Shown in pieces: positions 49,862 to 56,244 of a stretch of DNA of 64,000 bases. The stretch is from a virus. Made by a program: the position numbers and the translations under genes. How positions within the stretch are numbered: the stretch's first letter is position 1; every line of letters begins with the position of its first letter. A model generated the notes under the pieces. The model did no database searches. It was given only the letters and a program-made list of their open reading frames with translations, and was not told where the DNA came from. The stretch lies in the IMG/VR virus record IMGVR_UViG_3300037225_001477, positions 1 through 64,000 of that record; one strand, 5' to 3'.

Positions 49862-50308
49862 ATGGAACTACACAATCAAAAACGCTCCCCAGAATGGCAT
49901 AAAGTAATGCATGATTATCTCTCTAAGCATCCAGCCTGTGAAGCTTGTGGTAAGACTGAAGCAGTTAATGTTCATCACGTTGCGTCTTTCGAACTTATTA
50001 TAAATTTTGGCAGACCAGAACTTGAACTCGATGAAAACAATCTTATCACTTTATGTGAAACAGAATCGGGTAAGCCTGAGGAGAATCACCATATTGAAAT
50101 AGGACATGCAGGGGATTTCAAGAAAACAAATTTGAATGTTAGAGAAGATGCTAAGAAATATTATGGAGAAACATTAGTCCAGCTTAAAGAGAATACTCAA
50201 TTCATGGAAGAAATAAAGGCGAATGCATTGCCTCCACTAGATGAATTGACACCAGAACAAAAAATATATTTTCAAAATTGGCTTGACATAACTTACCCTA
50301 AAAAATAA
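49862..50308 (+). CDS. HNH nuclease
   Basis: 148 residues on the opposite strand to its neighbours. 'CEACGKTEAVNVHHVASFEL', 'DENNLITLCE' and 'ENHHIEIGHAGDF' form an HNH-type site. It looks like a cellular HNH protein rather than a NUMOD-type homing enzyme. Head packaging or mobility are both possible. Confidence 0.75.
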   Translation: MELHNQKRSPEWHKVMHDYLSKHPACEACGKTEAVNVHHVASFELIINFGRPELELDENNLITLCETESGKPEENHHIEIGHAGDFKKTNLNVREDAKKYYGETLVQLKENTQFMEEIKANALPPLDELTPEQKIYFQNWLDITYPKK

Positions 50309-50379
50309 TGGAGCTAGAGACTTTGACATCTCGACCTGTAGAATGCAGATCTACCGCTCTACAACTGAGCTATAGCCCC
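50309..50379 (-). tRNA. tRNA-Ala(UGC)
   Basis: Acceptor GGGGCTA/TAGCTCC, D stem GCTC/GAGC, anticodon loop TCTGCAT on GTAGA/TCTAC (C instead of U at position 33), T stem GAGA/TCTC with loop GTCAAA-like, discriminator A. Confidence 0.8.
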
Positions 50380-50384
50380 TTGTG

Positions 50385-50762
50385 TTACTTTACTGCTACC
50401 TTCTTAGCCTTTACATTTCTTAGTAAGGTTTTTAATCCTATAATAATACCTACCAATGAAGCAACAATACCAAAAATCTGATTAGCATCATCTAATAAAT
50501 TCTTTACCTTCAGGTGCTTCAGCCTAAGAGCCTCAATGGCTTGTCGCTCTGCTGATACTGGTGCTGATTCTCTTGACTTTAATGATTGTAACATCATTTC
50601 TGTTTTAGCAGGAACTGCTGCCACTAAGCCTATATTTAATTTTTCTTGTACCCAAGGAACAACATAGGGCTTTATAGCAAACACATATAAGCCTATAGCT
50701 AAGCCTACACTAATAACAATAATTTCCCATACTTCAATTACTTTCTTTTTTTTTGCTGCCAT
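50385..50762 (-). CDS. membrane protein with two helices, holin-like
   Basis: 125 residues. Lys-rich N-terminus, helix 'IIVISVGLAIGLYVFAI', an 80-residue loop, helix 'IFGIVASLVGIIIGLKTLL', Lys-rich C-terminus. Late-type motif about 20 nt upstream, followed by AGGATAGT. Topology would fit a holin, but no lysin lies beside it. Confidence 0.55.
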   Translation of the reverse strand: MAAKKKKVIEVWEIIVISVGLAIGLYVFAIKPYVVPWVQEKLNIGLVAAVPAKTEMMLQSLKSRESAPVSAERQAIEALRLKHLKVKNLLDDANQIFGIVASLVGIIIGLKTLLRNVKAKKVAVK

Positions 50763-50784
50763 ACTATCCTCATATAATTAGTTA

Positions 50785-50884
50785 TGGGACTAATAGGAAT
50801 CGAACCTACCACAACCGGCTTTTTCAATACTCTATTAAAAAGTATTCAAAAAGGCCGGTGCCTAAACCAATCGGCCTTAGTCCC
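50785..50884 (-). tRNA. tRNA-Lys(UUU) with 27 nt intron-like insertion
   Basis: Acceptor GGGACTA/TAGTCCC, D stem GCC/GGC, anticodon stem CCGGC/GCCGG, T arm GTAGG-TTCGATT-CCTAT, discriminator A. The loop region is 34 nt. Removing 50822-50848 leaves CTTTTAA (UUU). The insertion contains TACTTT...AGAGTA. Confidence 0.8.
50822..50848 (-). other. tRNA intron, Lys
   Basis: 27 nt; N4, TACTTT, 5 nt loop, AGAGTA, N6. Confidence 0.65.
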
Positions 50885-50886
50885 TT

Positions 50887-50988
50887 TGATCCTGGCCCGG
50901 TTCGAACGGGCTACCTACTGCTTCTTTATTACTCTACTGCTAAAGTAAAAAAGAGGGCAGTTGCTCTGTCCATTTGAGCTACAGAACC
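50887..50988 (-). tRNA. tRNA-Arg(UCU) with 28 nt intron-like insertion
   Basis: Acceptor GGTTCTG/CAGGATC, D stem GCTC/GAGC, anticodon stem ACTGC/GCAGT, T arm GCCCG-TTCGAAC-CGGGC, discriminator A. Removing 50924-50951 leaves CCTCTAA, i.e. UCU with C at position 33. Contains TACTTT...AGAGTA. A second, uninterrupted Arg(UCU) is at 38908. Confidence 0.75.
50924..50951 (-). other. tRNA intron, Arg
   Basis: 28 nt; N4, TACTTT, 6 nt loop, AGAGTA, N6. Confidence 0.6.
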
Positions 50989-50990
50989 AT

Positions 50991-51064
50991 TACCTTTGGC
51001 AGGGTTCGAACCTGTTACATCCTCTTTCGTGGAGAAGTGCTCTGTCCATATGAGCTACAAAGGC
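50991..51064 (-). tRNA. tRNA-Arg(ACG)
   Basis: Acceptor GCCTTTG/CAAAGGT, D stem GCTC/GAGC, anticodon loop CCACGAA on CTTCT/AGAGG (C33), T arm ACAGG-TTCGAAC-CCTGC, discriminator A. Confidence 0.85.
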
Positions 51065-51068
51065 ACGA

Positions 51069-51150
51069 TGGGTCCAAAGGGAGTTGAACCCTCAATCCTT
51101 TCGGCATTGGTTCCTAAGACCAACGTGTATGCCAGTTCCACCACGGACCC
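51069..51150 (-). tRNA. tRNA-Leu(UAG)
   Basis: Acceptor GGGTCCG/TGGACCC, anticodon loop CTTAGGA on TTGGT/ACCAA, long variable arm, T-loop TTCAACT, discriminator A. Confidence 0.9.
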
Positions 51151-51163
51151 TTATTTTTTATAG

Positions 51164-51236
51164 GGTGGCTGGAGGGAGTCGAACCCTCTATCTCTACCTT
51201 CACAGGGTGGCGCAACACCAAATCTGCCTCAGTCAC
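51164..51236 (-). tRNA. tRNA-His(GUG)
   Basis: Acceptor GTGACTG/CAGCCAC (one A-C mismatch), D stem GCA/TGC, anticodon loop CTGTGAA on CCACC/GGTAG (one mismatch), T arm GAGGG/CCCTC, discriminator C as expected for His. Confidence 0.8.
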
Positions 51237-51238
51237 AG

Positions 51239-51311
51239 TCCACGGTCTCCGAGTCGAACGGAGGACAACTTGGTCTTCGGCCAAGGGCTCTACCAACTGA
51301 GCTAACCGTAG
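51239..51311 (-). tRNA. tRNA-Phe(GAA)
   Basis: Acceptor CTACGGT/ACCGTGG, D stem GCTC/GAGC, anticodon loop CCGAAGA on CTTGG/CCAAG (C33), T-loop TTCGACT, discriminator A. Confidence 0.85.
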
Positions 51312-51318
51312 ATTAAAA

Positions 51319-51663
51319 TTAATTTGATGTATTTAAAAGATACTCTCTTTTCCCCTCTAAAGCAGTAAGCTCTGAAGCTATGTGACACTCAGAAACATCT
51401 ATAAGCTTTGTAGGGAGTGACGACTTGAATACTTGTACCCATCTCTCATGCCCCTTTTGAGCCTCTTCTTTACTATCATACTGCTCCACTACTACCCATT
51501 CCCCATTATTGTAATGACTGCATTTAATAGCAGTTTCATAAGGCTGAGTAGAATCATTAACGGCGCATGTATCAATAACAGCATCAACACTTGGAATAAT
51601 AGTGTTATCTACTTTGCGCTCCTCATAGTTAACCTTCATTTCAAAAAATTCAAACATATTCAT
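51319..51663 (-). CDS. hypothetical protein
   Basis: 114 residues, MNMFEFFEMKV, start after AAAGGAGATGAAT. 'SVDAVIDTCAVNDSTQPYET' and 'VVEQYDSKEEAQKGHERWV' suggest a small alpha/beta fold. Similar proteins occur in phages without known role. Confidence 0.6.
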   Translation of the reverse strand: MNMFEFFEMKVNYEERKVDNTIIPSVDAVIDTCAVNDSTQPYETAIKCSHYNNGEWVVVEQYDSKEEAQKGHERWVQVFKSSLPTKLIDVSECHIASELTALEGKREYLLNTSN

Positions 51664-51680
51664 ATTCATCTCCTTTATAA

Positions 51681-51752
51681 AGCGGCATATCGGATTCGAA
51701 CCGACGACCCCGAGTTTGGAAAACTAGGACTCTACCCCTGAGCTAATACCGC
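51681..51752 (-). tRNA. tRNA-Gly(UCC)
   Basis: Acceptor GCGGTAT/ATGCCGC, anticodon loop TTTCCAA, T arm GTCGG-TTCGAAT-CCGAT, discriminator U as expected for Gly. Confidence 0.9.
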
Positions 51753-51772
51753 ATATTATCTAATTCCCAATG

Positions 51773-51848
51773 TGCGAGTTGGAGGACTCGAACCTCCCTG
51801 CACCTACTACCCTTTCAACACCTTATCAGAGTGAGGAGATACACTCGC
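51773..51848 (-). tRNA. tRNA-like, Ile(GAU)-type anticodon arm, atypical D region
   Basis: Acceptor GCGAGT/ACTCGC, T arm GGAGG-TTCGAGT-CCTCC and discriminator A are good. A CACT-CTGATAA-GGTG arm gives GAU, but it starts only 14 nt from the 5' end, leaving no D arm, and about 20 nt separate it from the T arm. Total length is a normal 76 nt. Confidence 0.5.
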
Positions 51849-51858
51849 TTGAATAATT

Positions 51859-52131
51859 TCATTGAAGAAATACTGCTGCAAAAGATAGCATCATTAGTAG
51901 TACACCCAATGAATAATATGAAGTCAGAACAGGACGAGAATAAATCTCAAACTCTGACCTTGATATATACCAGCATACTAATCCTGCTCCTATTGCAAAT
52001 ACAATCTGAAACAGCCCTTCCATTGAAAGAGCAAACGTGCCTAGAGCAATAGAACCTAGAATGCCCAGTATAATTAAAACAATAACTTGATACTTAACAG
52101 TGAACTTTTCCATCAGATCATTCGCATCCAT
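51859..52131 (-). CDS. small membrane protein with three helices
   Basis: 90 residues: helices 'VIVLIILGILGSIALGTFAL', 'LFQIVFAIGAGLVCWYI' and 'YYSLGVLLMMLSFAAVFL'. Its start codon overlaps the end of the next gene by one base. Could influence the membrane during infection. Confidence 0.6.
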   Translation of the reverse strand: MDANDLMEKFTVKYQVIVLIILGILGSIALGTFALSMEGLFQIVFAIGAGLVCWYISRSEFEIYSRPVLTSYYSLGVLLMMLSFAAVFLQ

Positions 52132-52320
52132 TTATTCTACCTCACAAAATTCTGCCATTAAACATAGAGCGTGTTCATACGAACTCGCCTCCCACAACTT
52201 CTCCCCCAGCTCCTTAGCCTTATCCCTCTGCCCTGCCTCTTTCAGGGCTTTAGTACAGATGCTCAGTAGATTGAATACATTGCCATCAGCACCAGTCAAT
52301 ACTACTTTAGGCTTTTCCAT
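52132..52320 (-). CDS. conserved small phage protein
   Basis: 62 residues. 'LTGADGNVFNLLSICTKALK' and the acidic end 'EFCEVE' fit a small protein found in many phages ('GxDGNAF...L...A'), function unknown. Confidence 0.65.
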   Translation of the reverse strand: MEKPKVVLTGADGNVFNLLSICTKALKEAGQRDKAKELGEKLWEASSYEHALCLMAEFCEVE

Positions 52321-52322
52321 TT

Positions 52323-52964
52323 CTACTCCTTTAGTTCAATCATCCTCACTGTTGACATACTAAGCATACTACTAAAAATACTTTTAGTCAAGTATACATC
52401 ATAAGAAGATTGATGTAATTCTGCTTCATCAGTAATAACATCATAGTCAGGGGCTACTTCTTTCAGCTTCCTATACTTACCATTTTCTAGAGCAGCCTGA
52501 ACTACCATTATATCCAGAGAGTGAGGAAATATCATATAGTCCTCAAGAAATATATTATCAAATCCAGTATTATTAAATCCAAGGAATACAGAGGTATTAC
52601 CACAAAAGGTTTTAAAAGAAGCAATGTCATCTAAAAAATAATCAGTGTAATCATCAAAACTACCACAAATTTCAATCCGTCTTTTATTTATTTCATCATC
52701 AATGAGTCCATTTACTTTTGTAGCTTTAGGGTTATATTCCTCTTTACAATAATAGAATCTATTATAAGTATCAATAACCGATATAGTCTTATTGGAGTTT
52801 AATTTACATAATTCTGCTGATATTGATAATACTGAAGGCATTGGGTTAGCTACAAATCCATTGGTTTCCAAGTCATAGACAATAAATCTATTATTGTCCT
52901 TCATATACTGAATAAATTGGACAATATAATTATTAAGTACTTGTAGCTGTTCCTCTAATATCAT
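52323..52964 (-). CDS. DnaQ-type 3'-5' exonuclease
   Basis: 213 residues. 'FIVYDLETNGF' (ExoI DxE), 'VFLGFNNTGFDNIFL' (ExoII N..FD) and 'HQSSYDVYLT' (ExoIII HxxxxD) mark a DEDD exonuclease. ATG 52964 after GGAGTGAAT. Possible roles: RNA trimming or DNA proofreading. Confidence 0.8.
   Translation of the reverse strand: MILEEQLQVLNNYIVQFIQYMKDNNRFIVYDLETNGFVANPMPSVLSISAELCKLNSNKTISVIDTYNRFYYCKEEYNPKATKVNGLIDDEINKRRIEICGSFDDYTDYFLDDIASFKTFCGNTSVFLGFNNTGFDNIFLEDYMIFPHSLDIMVVQAALENGKYRKLKEVAPDYDVITDEAELHQSSYDVYLTKSIFSSMLSMSTVRMIELKE
52363..52391 (-). promoter_or_regulatory. sigma70-type promoter
   Basis: TTGACT (52386-52391), 17 nt ending GTAG, TATGCT (52363-52368), inside the exonuclease gene end. 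Confidence 0.6.
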
Positions 52965-53454
52965 ATTCACTCCTTAATTTAATACAAAACTCTTCATAGT
53001 CATATAAAAATTCAAATTGTTCATTTGTTTCTAATATTTTTCTTTTTTTAGATATCATTTCATACGCATTCTCTACTGACATCCCCGTTCTCACACAAAT
53101 TCCTACTGTCATAATTCCTGTTCTACCATGCCCACCCCAGCAATGTACTAGCACATTATTATTTTTTATATAACCACATACTGTTTCTACAGCTTGATTA
53201 AATTTACTTATATCAGCAGGAACCTCAAAGTCTGGTATGGGATAGGATAATACTTTGGTTCCATAGGAAGAATAAACTTTGAATAAAGAAACAGTATCTC
53301 CATATAATCTTTTTAATTCTTCTTCCCCTAATAATACTATTGCTAATTTAATCTCATTTTCTTCCATTTCCATTCCTAGCATTTCTGCCATATCTAGATT
53401 ATTCGGAGCTGATGTCATAAATACTTTCACGTTATTTAATGTAAAATAGTCCAT
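52933..53454 (-). CDS. dual-specificity/tyrosine phosphatase-like protein
   Basis: 173 residues. 'VLVHCWGGHGRTGIMTVGI' is the CX5R signature (HCxxGxxRT), with 'YPIPDFEVPADI' as the upstream general-acid region. Related enzymes also remove RNA 5' phosphates. Start after GAGGTG with a late-type motif 21 nt upstream. Confidence 0.8.
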   Translation of the reverse strand: MDYFTLNNVKVFMTSAPNNLDMAEMLGMEMEENEIKLAIVLLGEEELKRLYGDTVSLFKVYSSYGTKVLSYPIPDFEVPADISKFNQAVETVCGYIKNNNVLVHCWGGHGRTGIMTVGICVRTGMSVENAYEMISKKRKILETNEQFEFLYDYEEFCIKLRSEYDIRGTATST

Positions 53455-53480
53455 ATTACACCTCATATAATTAGTCTAAT

Positions 53481-53515
53481 AAAAAGAAGGACCGGGGGTC
53501 TTACCTTCCCCCGGC
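53481..53515 (-). terminator. strong hairpin terminator
   Basis: CCGGGGG-AAGGTAAGA-CCCCCGG followed by TCCTTCTTTTT on the minus strand. Confidence 0.7.
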
Positions 53516-53577
53516 CCGATTAATAGTTTTCAAGACTATTGTAAGTGCTGCTAGTATCCTTTCGGGCCGAAGTCACC
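53512..53577 (-). ncRNA. tRNA-fragment-like hairpin
   Basis: CGGCCCGA pairs with TCGGGCCG around an anticodon-arm-like AATAGT-CTTGAAA-ACTATT. No T arm is present. It follows the permuted tRNA and precedes the terminator; role unknown. Confidence 0.35.
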
Positions 53578-53702
53578 CAATGATTTTTACTAAAAACGCC
53601 GAGTCTGCCACCGACTCTCCTCTCCCACAATAAGCTCTTTAATAAAGCTTACAGTGGGAAAGATTGGATTCGAACCAATGCCTACGTTAAATTATATCAT
53701 TG
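53578..53702 (-). tRNA. circularly permuted tRNA gene
   Basis: On the minus strand the 3' half (53688-53655) comes first: AACGT, AGGC, T arm ATTGG-TTCGAAT-CCAAT, CTTTCCC, A. A 28 nt linker (53654-53627) follows. The 5' half (53626 on) is GGGAGAG, GA, D arm GAGTC-GGTGGCA-GACTC, G, GCGTT. GGGAGAG/CTTTCCC and GCGTT/AACGT pair, and outside them CAATGAT (leader) pairs ATCATTG (trailer). Anticodon cannot be fixed because the join is unknown. The short variable region rules out Leu/Ser/Tyr. Confidence 0.75.
53631..53651 (-). other. linker hairpin with tRNA-intron core
   Basis: TAAGCTTT-ATTAA-AGAGCTTA joins the two halves of the permuted tRNA. It repeats the CTTT/AGAG core, including the internal U-G pair, of the tRNA introns. 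Confidence 0.7.
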
Positions 53703-53924
53703 TCGCCAATGCCTCTGTCACGATATAGACTTTAAGAAAACTGCCAAGCAATAAACTGATGGAATTACGTAGACTCTACTTGGGCGGCCCTAACGGGTAT
53801 GCCCATTTACTGATACTACTACTAGCTCTTAAGGAGTTACCCCCCAGAGCAATACTTATGCTATTGCGAAATATCCTCATGGATTAGCACAAATACTGCC
53901 ATGGTGGAAGTAACTCCAATTTAT
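53703..53924 (-). other. non-coding, nothing assigned
   Basis: No plausible frame or tRNA. Contains GGAGTTAC/GTAACTCC (53833-53840 with 53907-53914) closing about 66 nt and other small hairpins; likely the leader of the permuted tRNA transcript. Confidence 0.3.
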
Positions 53925-54677
53925 TTAACTGTTGATATAGGCGAATATTTTATCACCTAACTTGACGTTTATTACCTGTGCCTGATTAGCAGCTTGACGA
54001 GCCTGTTTTACAGCTTGAATCAGAGTGTCAATCTTTGACAAAAGGTTTGACTTCTCTATAGGCTGTAGCCTACCTGACGTATAGGTAGTTTCGTACTTAC
54101 CTACCTGGACCTCGTTCTGTACCATCTCAGTCTGTGCAGGGAACTTATCCGTTGCAGCTACTTTGGTGATAACCTCAAGCTTTTTGATAGAACGGAACTT
54201 AGTATCTACAGGAGCCACATAGATAGCTCTAGCCTGTGTAGAATCCTTAGTCCATGAACGAGCAGGGTCTACCGTTGGAATGTCCTTGTAGACTTCTCTA
54301 ATCCTGACAAGATACTTCTCTAACGCAATCAGAGAAGTAGCAGAAAGGGTACCAAAGTCAGTACCATCATCAAGCATGAGAGGGGCTTTAGCAGTACCAG
54401 AAGCATTCGTCTCTTCCTTGCTGATACTGGCATCAATGGCCTTGATAACCGCACCCTGAGCATACTCTATCTTCTCTGCTACTGTGGTTACAATTTCTTT
54501 ACTCTCTGGAGGAATTTGTTCCCCAGCAGCATCGAAAGAAATGTAATTCTTCAGTACACCATCGAACAAATCCTGCTTTTTAGTGAAGGTGTTTTTGCAC
54601 TCCACATCCAAAATGTTCCTTGACTGCTGTACTAAATCTTGCTCCACGGCCAATAACTGATGTAACATATTCCCCAT
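53925..54677 (-). CDS. conserved phage protein, GC-rich gene
   Basis: 250 residues from ATG 54677 (TAGGAGTAGAGAA upstream). 'MGNMLHQLLAVEQDLVQQS' and 'NTFTKKQDLFDGVLKNYI' are typical of a protein present in many tailed phages; function unknown. The C-terminal 'LIQAVKQARQAANQAQVI' is helical. Strong promoter at 55052. Confidence 0.75.
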   Translation of the reverse strand: MGNMLHQLLAVEQDLVQQSRNILDVECKNTFTKKQDLFDGVLKNYISFDAAGEQIPPESKEIVTTVAEKIEYAQGAVIKAIDASISKEETNASGTAKAPLMLDDGTDFGTLSATSLIALEKYLVRIREVYKDIPTVDPARSWTKDSTQARAIYVAPVDTKFRSIKKLEVITKVAATDKFPAQTEMVQNEVQVGKYETTYTSGRLQPIEKSNLLSKIDTLIQAVKQARQAANQAQVINVKLGDKIFAYINS

Positions 54678-54724
54678 TTCTCTACTCCTACTATCCTCCA
54701 TGCTTTGATAACATGGATTCCTTA

Positions 54725-54797
54725 CAGGAACGGTTGGTTTTGTTCCAACACCTACTCCGGGTTTAGCCTTTGTAGTTCTCCACTAAACTACGTCCCT
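54725..54797 (-). tRNA. tRNA-like RNA without normal T-loop
   Basis: Acceptor AGGGACG/CGTTCCT (7 bp with one wobble), TA, D arm GTT...AAC with GG, T stem GTTGG/CCAAC but loop AACAAAA, discriminator G. The 5' part resembles Trp tRNAs. A 5 bp anticodon stem is not evident (CTAC/GTAG is possible). Length 73 nt. Confidence 0.45.
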
Positions 54798-54823
54798 AAA
54801 AAAAGAAGGGGATTAAAACCCGC
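54798..54823 (-). terminator. possible terminator
   Basis: CGGG-TTTTAAT-CCCC then TTCTTTTTTT on the minus strand; short stem. Confidence 0.45.
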
Positions 54824-55045
54824 TAAGGTTTTTCACCACTATGAAACAAACCACCATTACTTGTTTGTCTCTGCCCTCATCTAGCATACTTTTTCGTCTA
54901 ATTCCTGGTTTATAAGAACTATTGGGCATTCATCAGGAAGCTATCCTGATTAGTCTAGCGCTACCCATGGCAGGTTTTGCCCTTGCACCTCATCTTTTTT
55001 ACAGGACACCATCGACTACTTTTCTGCTACTCCCGGTCCCTTCTT
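54824..55045 (-). ncRNA. structured RNA candidate, promoter-to-terminator unit
   Basis: About 220 nt from the promoter at 55052 to the possible terminator, without a frame. Contains GGATAGC-TTCC-like and other hairpins. It shares AAAAGTAGTCGATGGTG with the RNA near 55570 (AAAAGTAGACGATGATG), so the two may belong to one family. Confidence 0.4.
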
Positions 55046-55051
55046 ACTAAT

Positions 55052-55080
55052 ACTATACTGCTCTTTTCCTAAAAAGTCAA
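55052..55080 (-). promoter_or_regulatory. sigma70-type promoter
   Basis: TTGACT (55075-55080), 17 nt, TATAGT (55052-55057). Confidence 0.7.
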
Positions 55081-55210
55081 TAGGGTCATCTTCAGTAGGT
55101 GCTCACTTCATTTCTAATTATGACAACCCTTAATATTGATACTCCCATGCACCGTCTGTTAGGTTTATCTCAACCTATCCTGAGTAGCTACACCATAGGA
55201 TAGGATTTAC

Positions 55211-55283
55211 TAGTCCCGGACGGATTTGAACCGACGATCCTCAGCGTGAAAGGCTGATGGCTTAGCCGCTCGCCTACGGGACC
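55211..55283 (-). tRNA. tRNA-Glu(UUC)
   Basis: Acceptor GGTCCCG/CGGGACT, D stem GGC/GCC, anticodon loop CTTTCAC on TCAGC/GCTGA, T-loop TTCAAAT, discriminator A. Confidence 0.85.
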
Positions 55284-55288
55284 TTGAA

Positions 55289-55359
55289 TAGTTCCTAGCA
55301 GAATTGAACTGCTGCTTTAAGATTGAGAATCTTACGAACTTCCTCTATTCTAAGGAACC
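55289..55359 (-). tRNA. tRNA-Glu(CUC)
   Basis: Acceptor GGTTCCT/AGGAACT, D stem GAA/TTC, anticodon loop TTCTCAA on TAAGA/TCTTA, T arm AGCAG-TTCAATT-CTGCT, discriminator A. Confidence 0.8.
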
Positions 55360-55737
55360 AAAAATAAGGTGGTTCTCGTACACCTTCTACCTCTGTTGCT
55401 GTCATTCAAGGTAGTTACGTGATACTCCCCGATTTTATAGTTCCTTCCTCCTAGCGAGCATCTAGGCAGTCCCACGTATCACGATGGAGGTTATACTATT
55501 GTATCCTATTGCTAGGCTTTTGGGCTAACACTCTAACCCTCAGATGGCTTTGATGTATCCATCATCGTCTACTTTTCAACTGCTCTCCTGTTTATAGCAG
55601 ACTAAGAATTTTGATGAACAAGCTCTATTTTATACTTTTTCAAGGCAGCTACCAAGCTACTCTCGCTACCTCTAACCCTCTGTTTATATATAATATTGTG
55701 GTTTATAACGAGCTTCAGGTATTGCTCTTGCCACTAT
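55360..55737 (-). ncRNA. long structured non-coding segment between tRNAs
   Basis: 378 nt, no frame. Includes CTGCT...AGCAG around an AGGAG loop (55578-55598), AAAAGTAGACGATGATG shared with 54990-55020, and several paired blocks (e.g. GTGATACGTGG/CCACGTAACTAC-like). No known RNA class is recognised. Confidence 0.35.
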
Positions 55738-55810
55738 TAGCTTCCCTGAGACTCGAACTCAAACTTTATAGTTTTTGAAACTATTGCCTCTGCCTTTGGG
55801 CTAGGAAGCC
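55738..55810 (-). tRNA. tRNA with CAA anticodon on a short-variable-loop body
   Basis: Acceptor GGCTTCC/GGAAGCT, D stem GCC/GGC, anticodon loop TTCAAAA on ATAGT/ACTAT, variable AAAGT, T arm TTGAG-TTCGAGT-CTCAG, discriminator A. CAA would read UUG (Leu), but Leu tRNAs have a long variable arm. Confidence 0.7.
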
Positions 55811-55864
55811 AAATTGATTTTAGTTCCAAACATCTCTTATAATTTCCTCTCAGTCTTATTTGTC

Positions 55865-55978
55865 TGCCATCAGAGGGAGTCGAACCCTCAATCCATTAAA
55901 GGCGGGGGATTAACCAAGATTCTCTAGAGGAAAACCCTCGTTAAGTCCCCAGTGTATTTCCATTTCCACCACGATGGC
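55865..55978 (-). tRNA. tRNA-Leu(UAA) with 29 nt intron-like insertion
   Basis: Acceptor GCCATCG/TGATGGC, D stem GTG/CAC, anticodon stem GGGGA/TCCCC, long variable arm, T arm GAGGG-TTCGACT-CCCTC, discriminator A. Removing 55912-55940 leaves CTTAAAA (UAA). The insertion hairpin is GGTTTTC-CTCTA-GAGAATC, a variant of the core in the other three. Confidence 0.8.
55912..55940 (-). other. tRNA intron, Leu
   Basis: 29 nt; N4 (CGAG), 7 bp stem with internal U-G, 5 nt loop, N6 (TTGGTT). TTAAC before it pairs GTTAA after it. Confidence 0.65.
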
Positions 55979-56244
55979 CTGAAGGACATTATGTGGTTCT
56001 TTGTTGGACTGAGGGAACCTCACTAGCTTGTCCAGAACTAGCTACGAAGACCTCAAAAATAAAAATCTATTAGGTATGTTACTACACCAAAGGGAAGTTG
56101 CGCCCAGTCGTTGTCGTTCCCCGACTCGATGCTGGTTGCGCCCATATCCAGTCATCTGGTCCCTTTCCCGTTACAGGATGCTAACCAGAGCCTACTGTCC
56201 CACTTATTAAAGCTGGCCACTTCCAAGCCCACTGCCTAATAGAT
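55979..56244 (-). ncRNA. non-coding segment with repeated GGGCGCAAC
   Basis: About 265 nt without a convincing frame. GGGCGCAAC occurs twice (near 56102 and 56140), enclosing AGTCG...CGACT pairs. A hairpin GGTGT-AGTAAC-ATACC followed by ATTTTTATTTTT (56053-56089) may terminate it. No class recognised. Confidence 0.35.

Noticed and set aside
53578-53702. Two-piece (permuted) tmRNA instead of a permuted tRNA.
   Set aside because: A full D arm with GG and a canonical 5 bp anticodon stem are present, and no tag-coding frame or pseudoknot region is seen.
44872-55940. Group I introns in tRNA anticodon loops.
   Set aside because: The insertions are 27-29 nt, far below the size of a self-splicing group I core.
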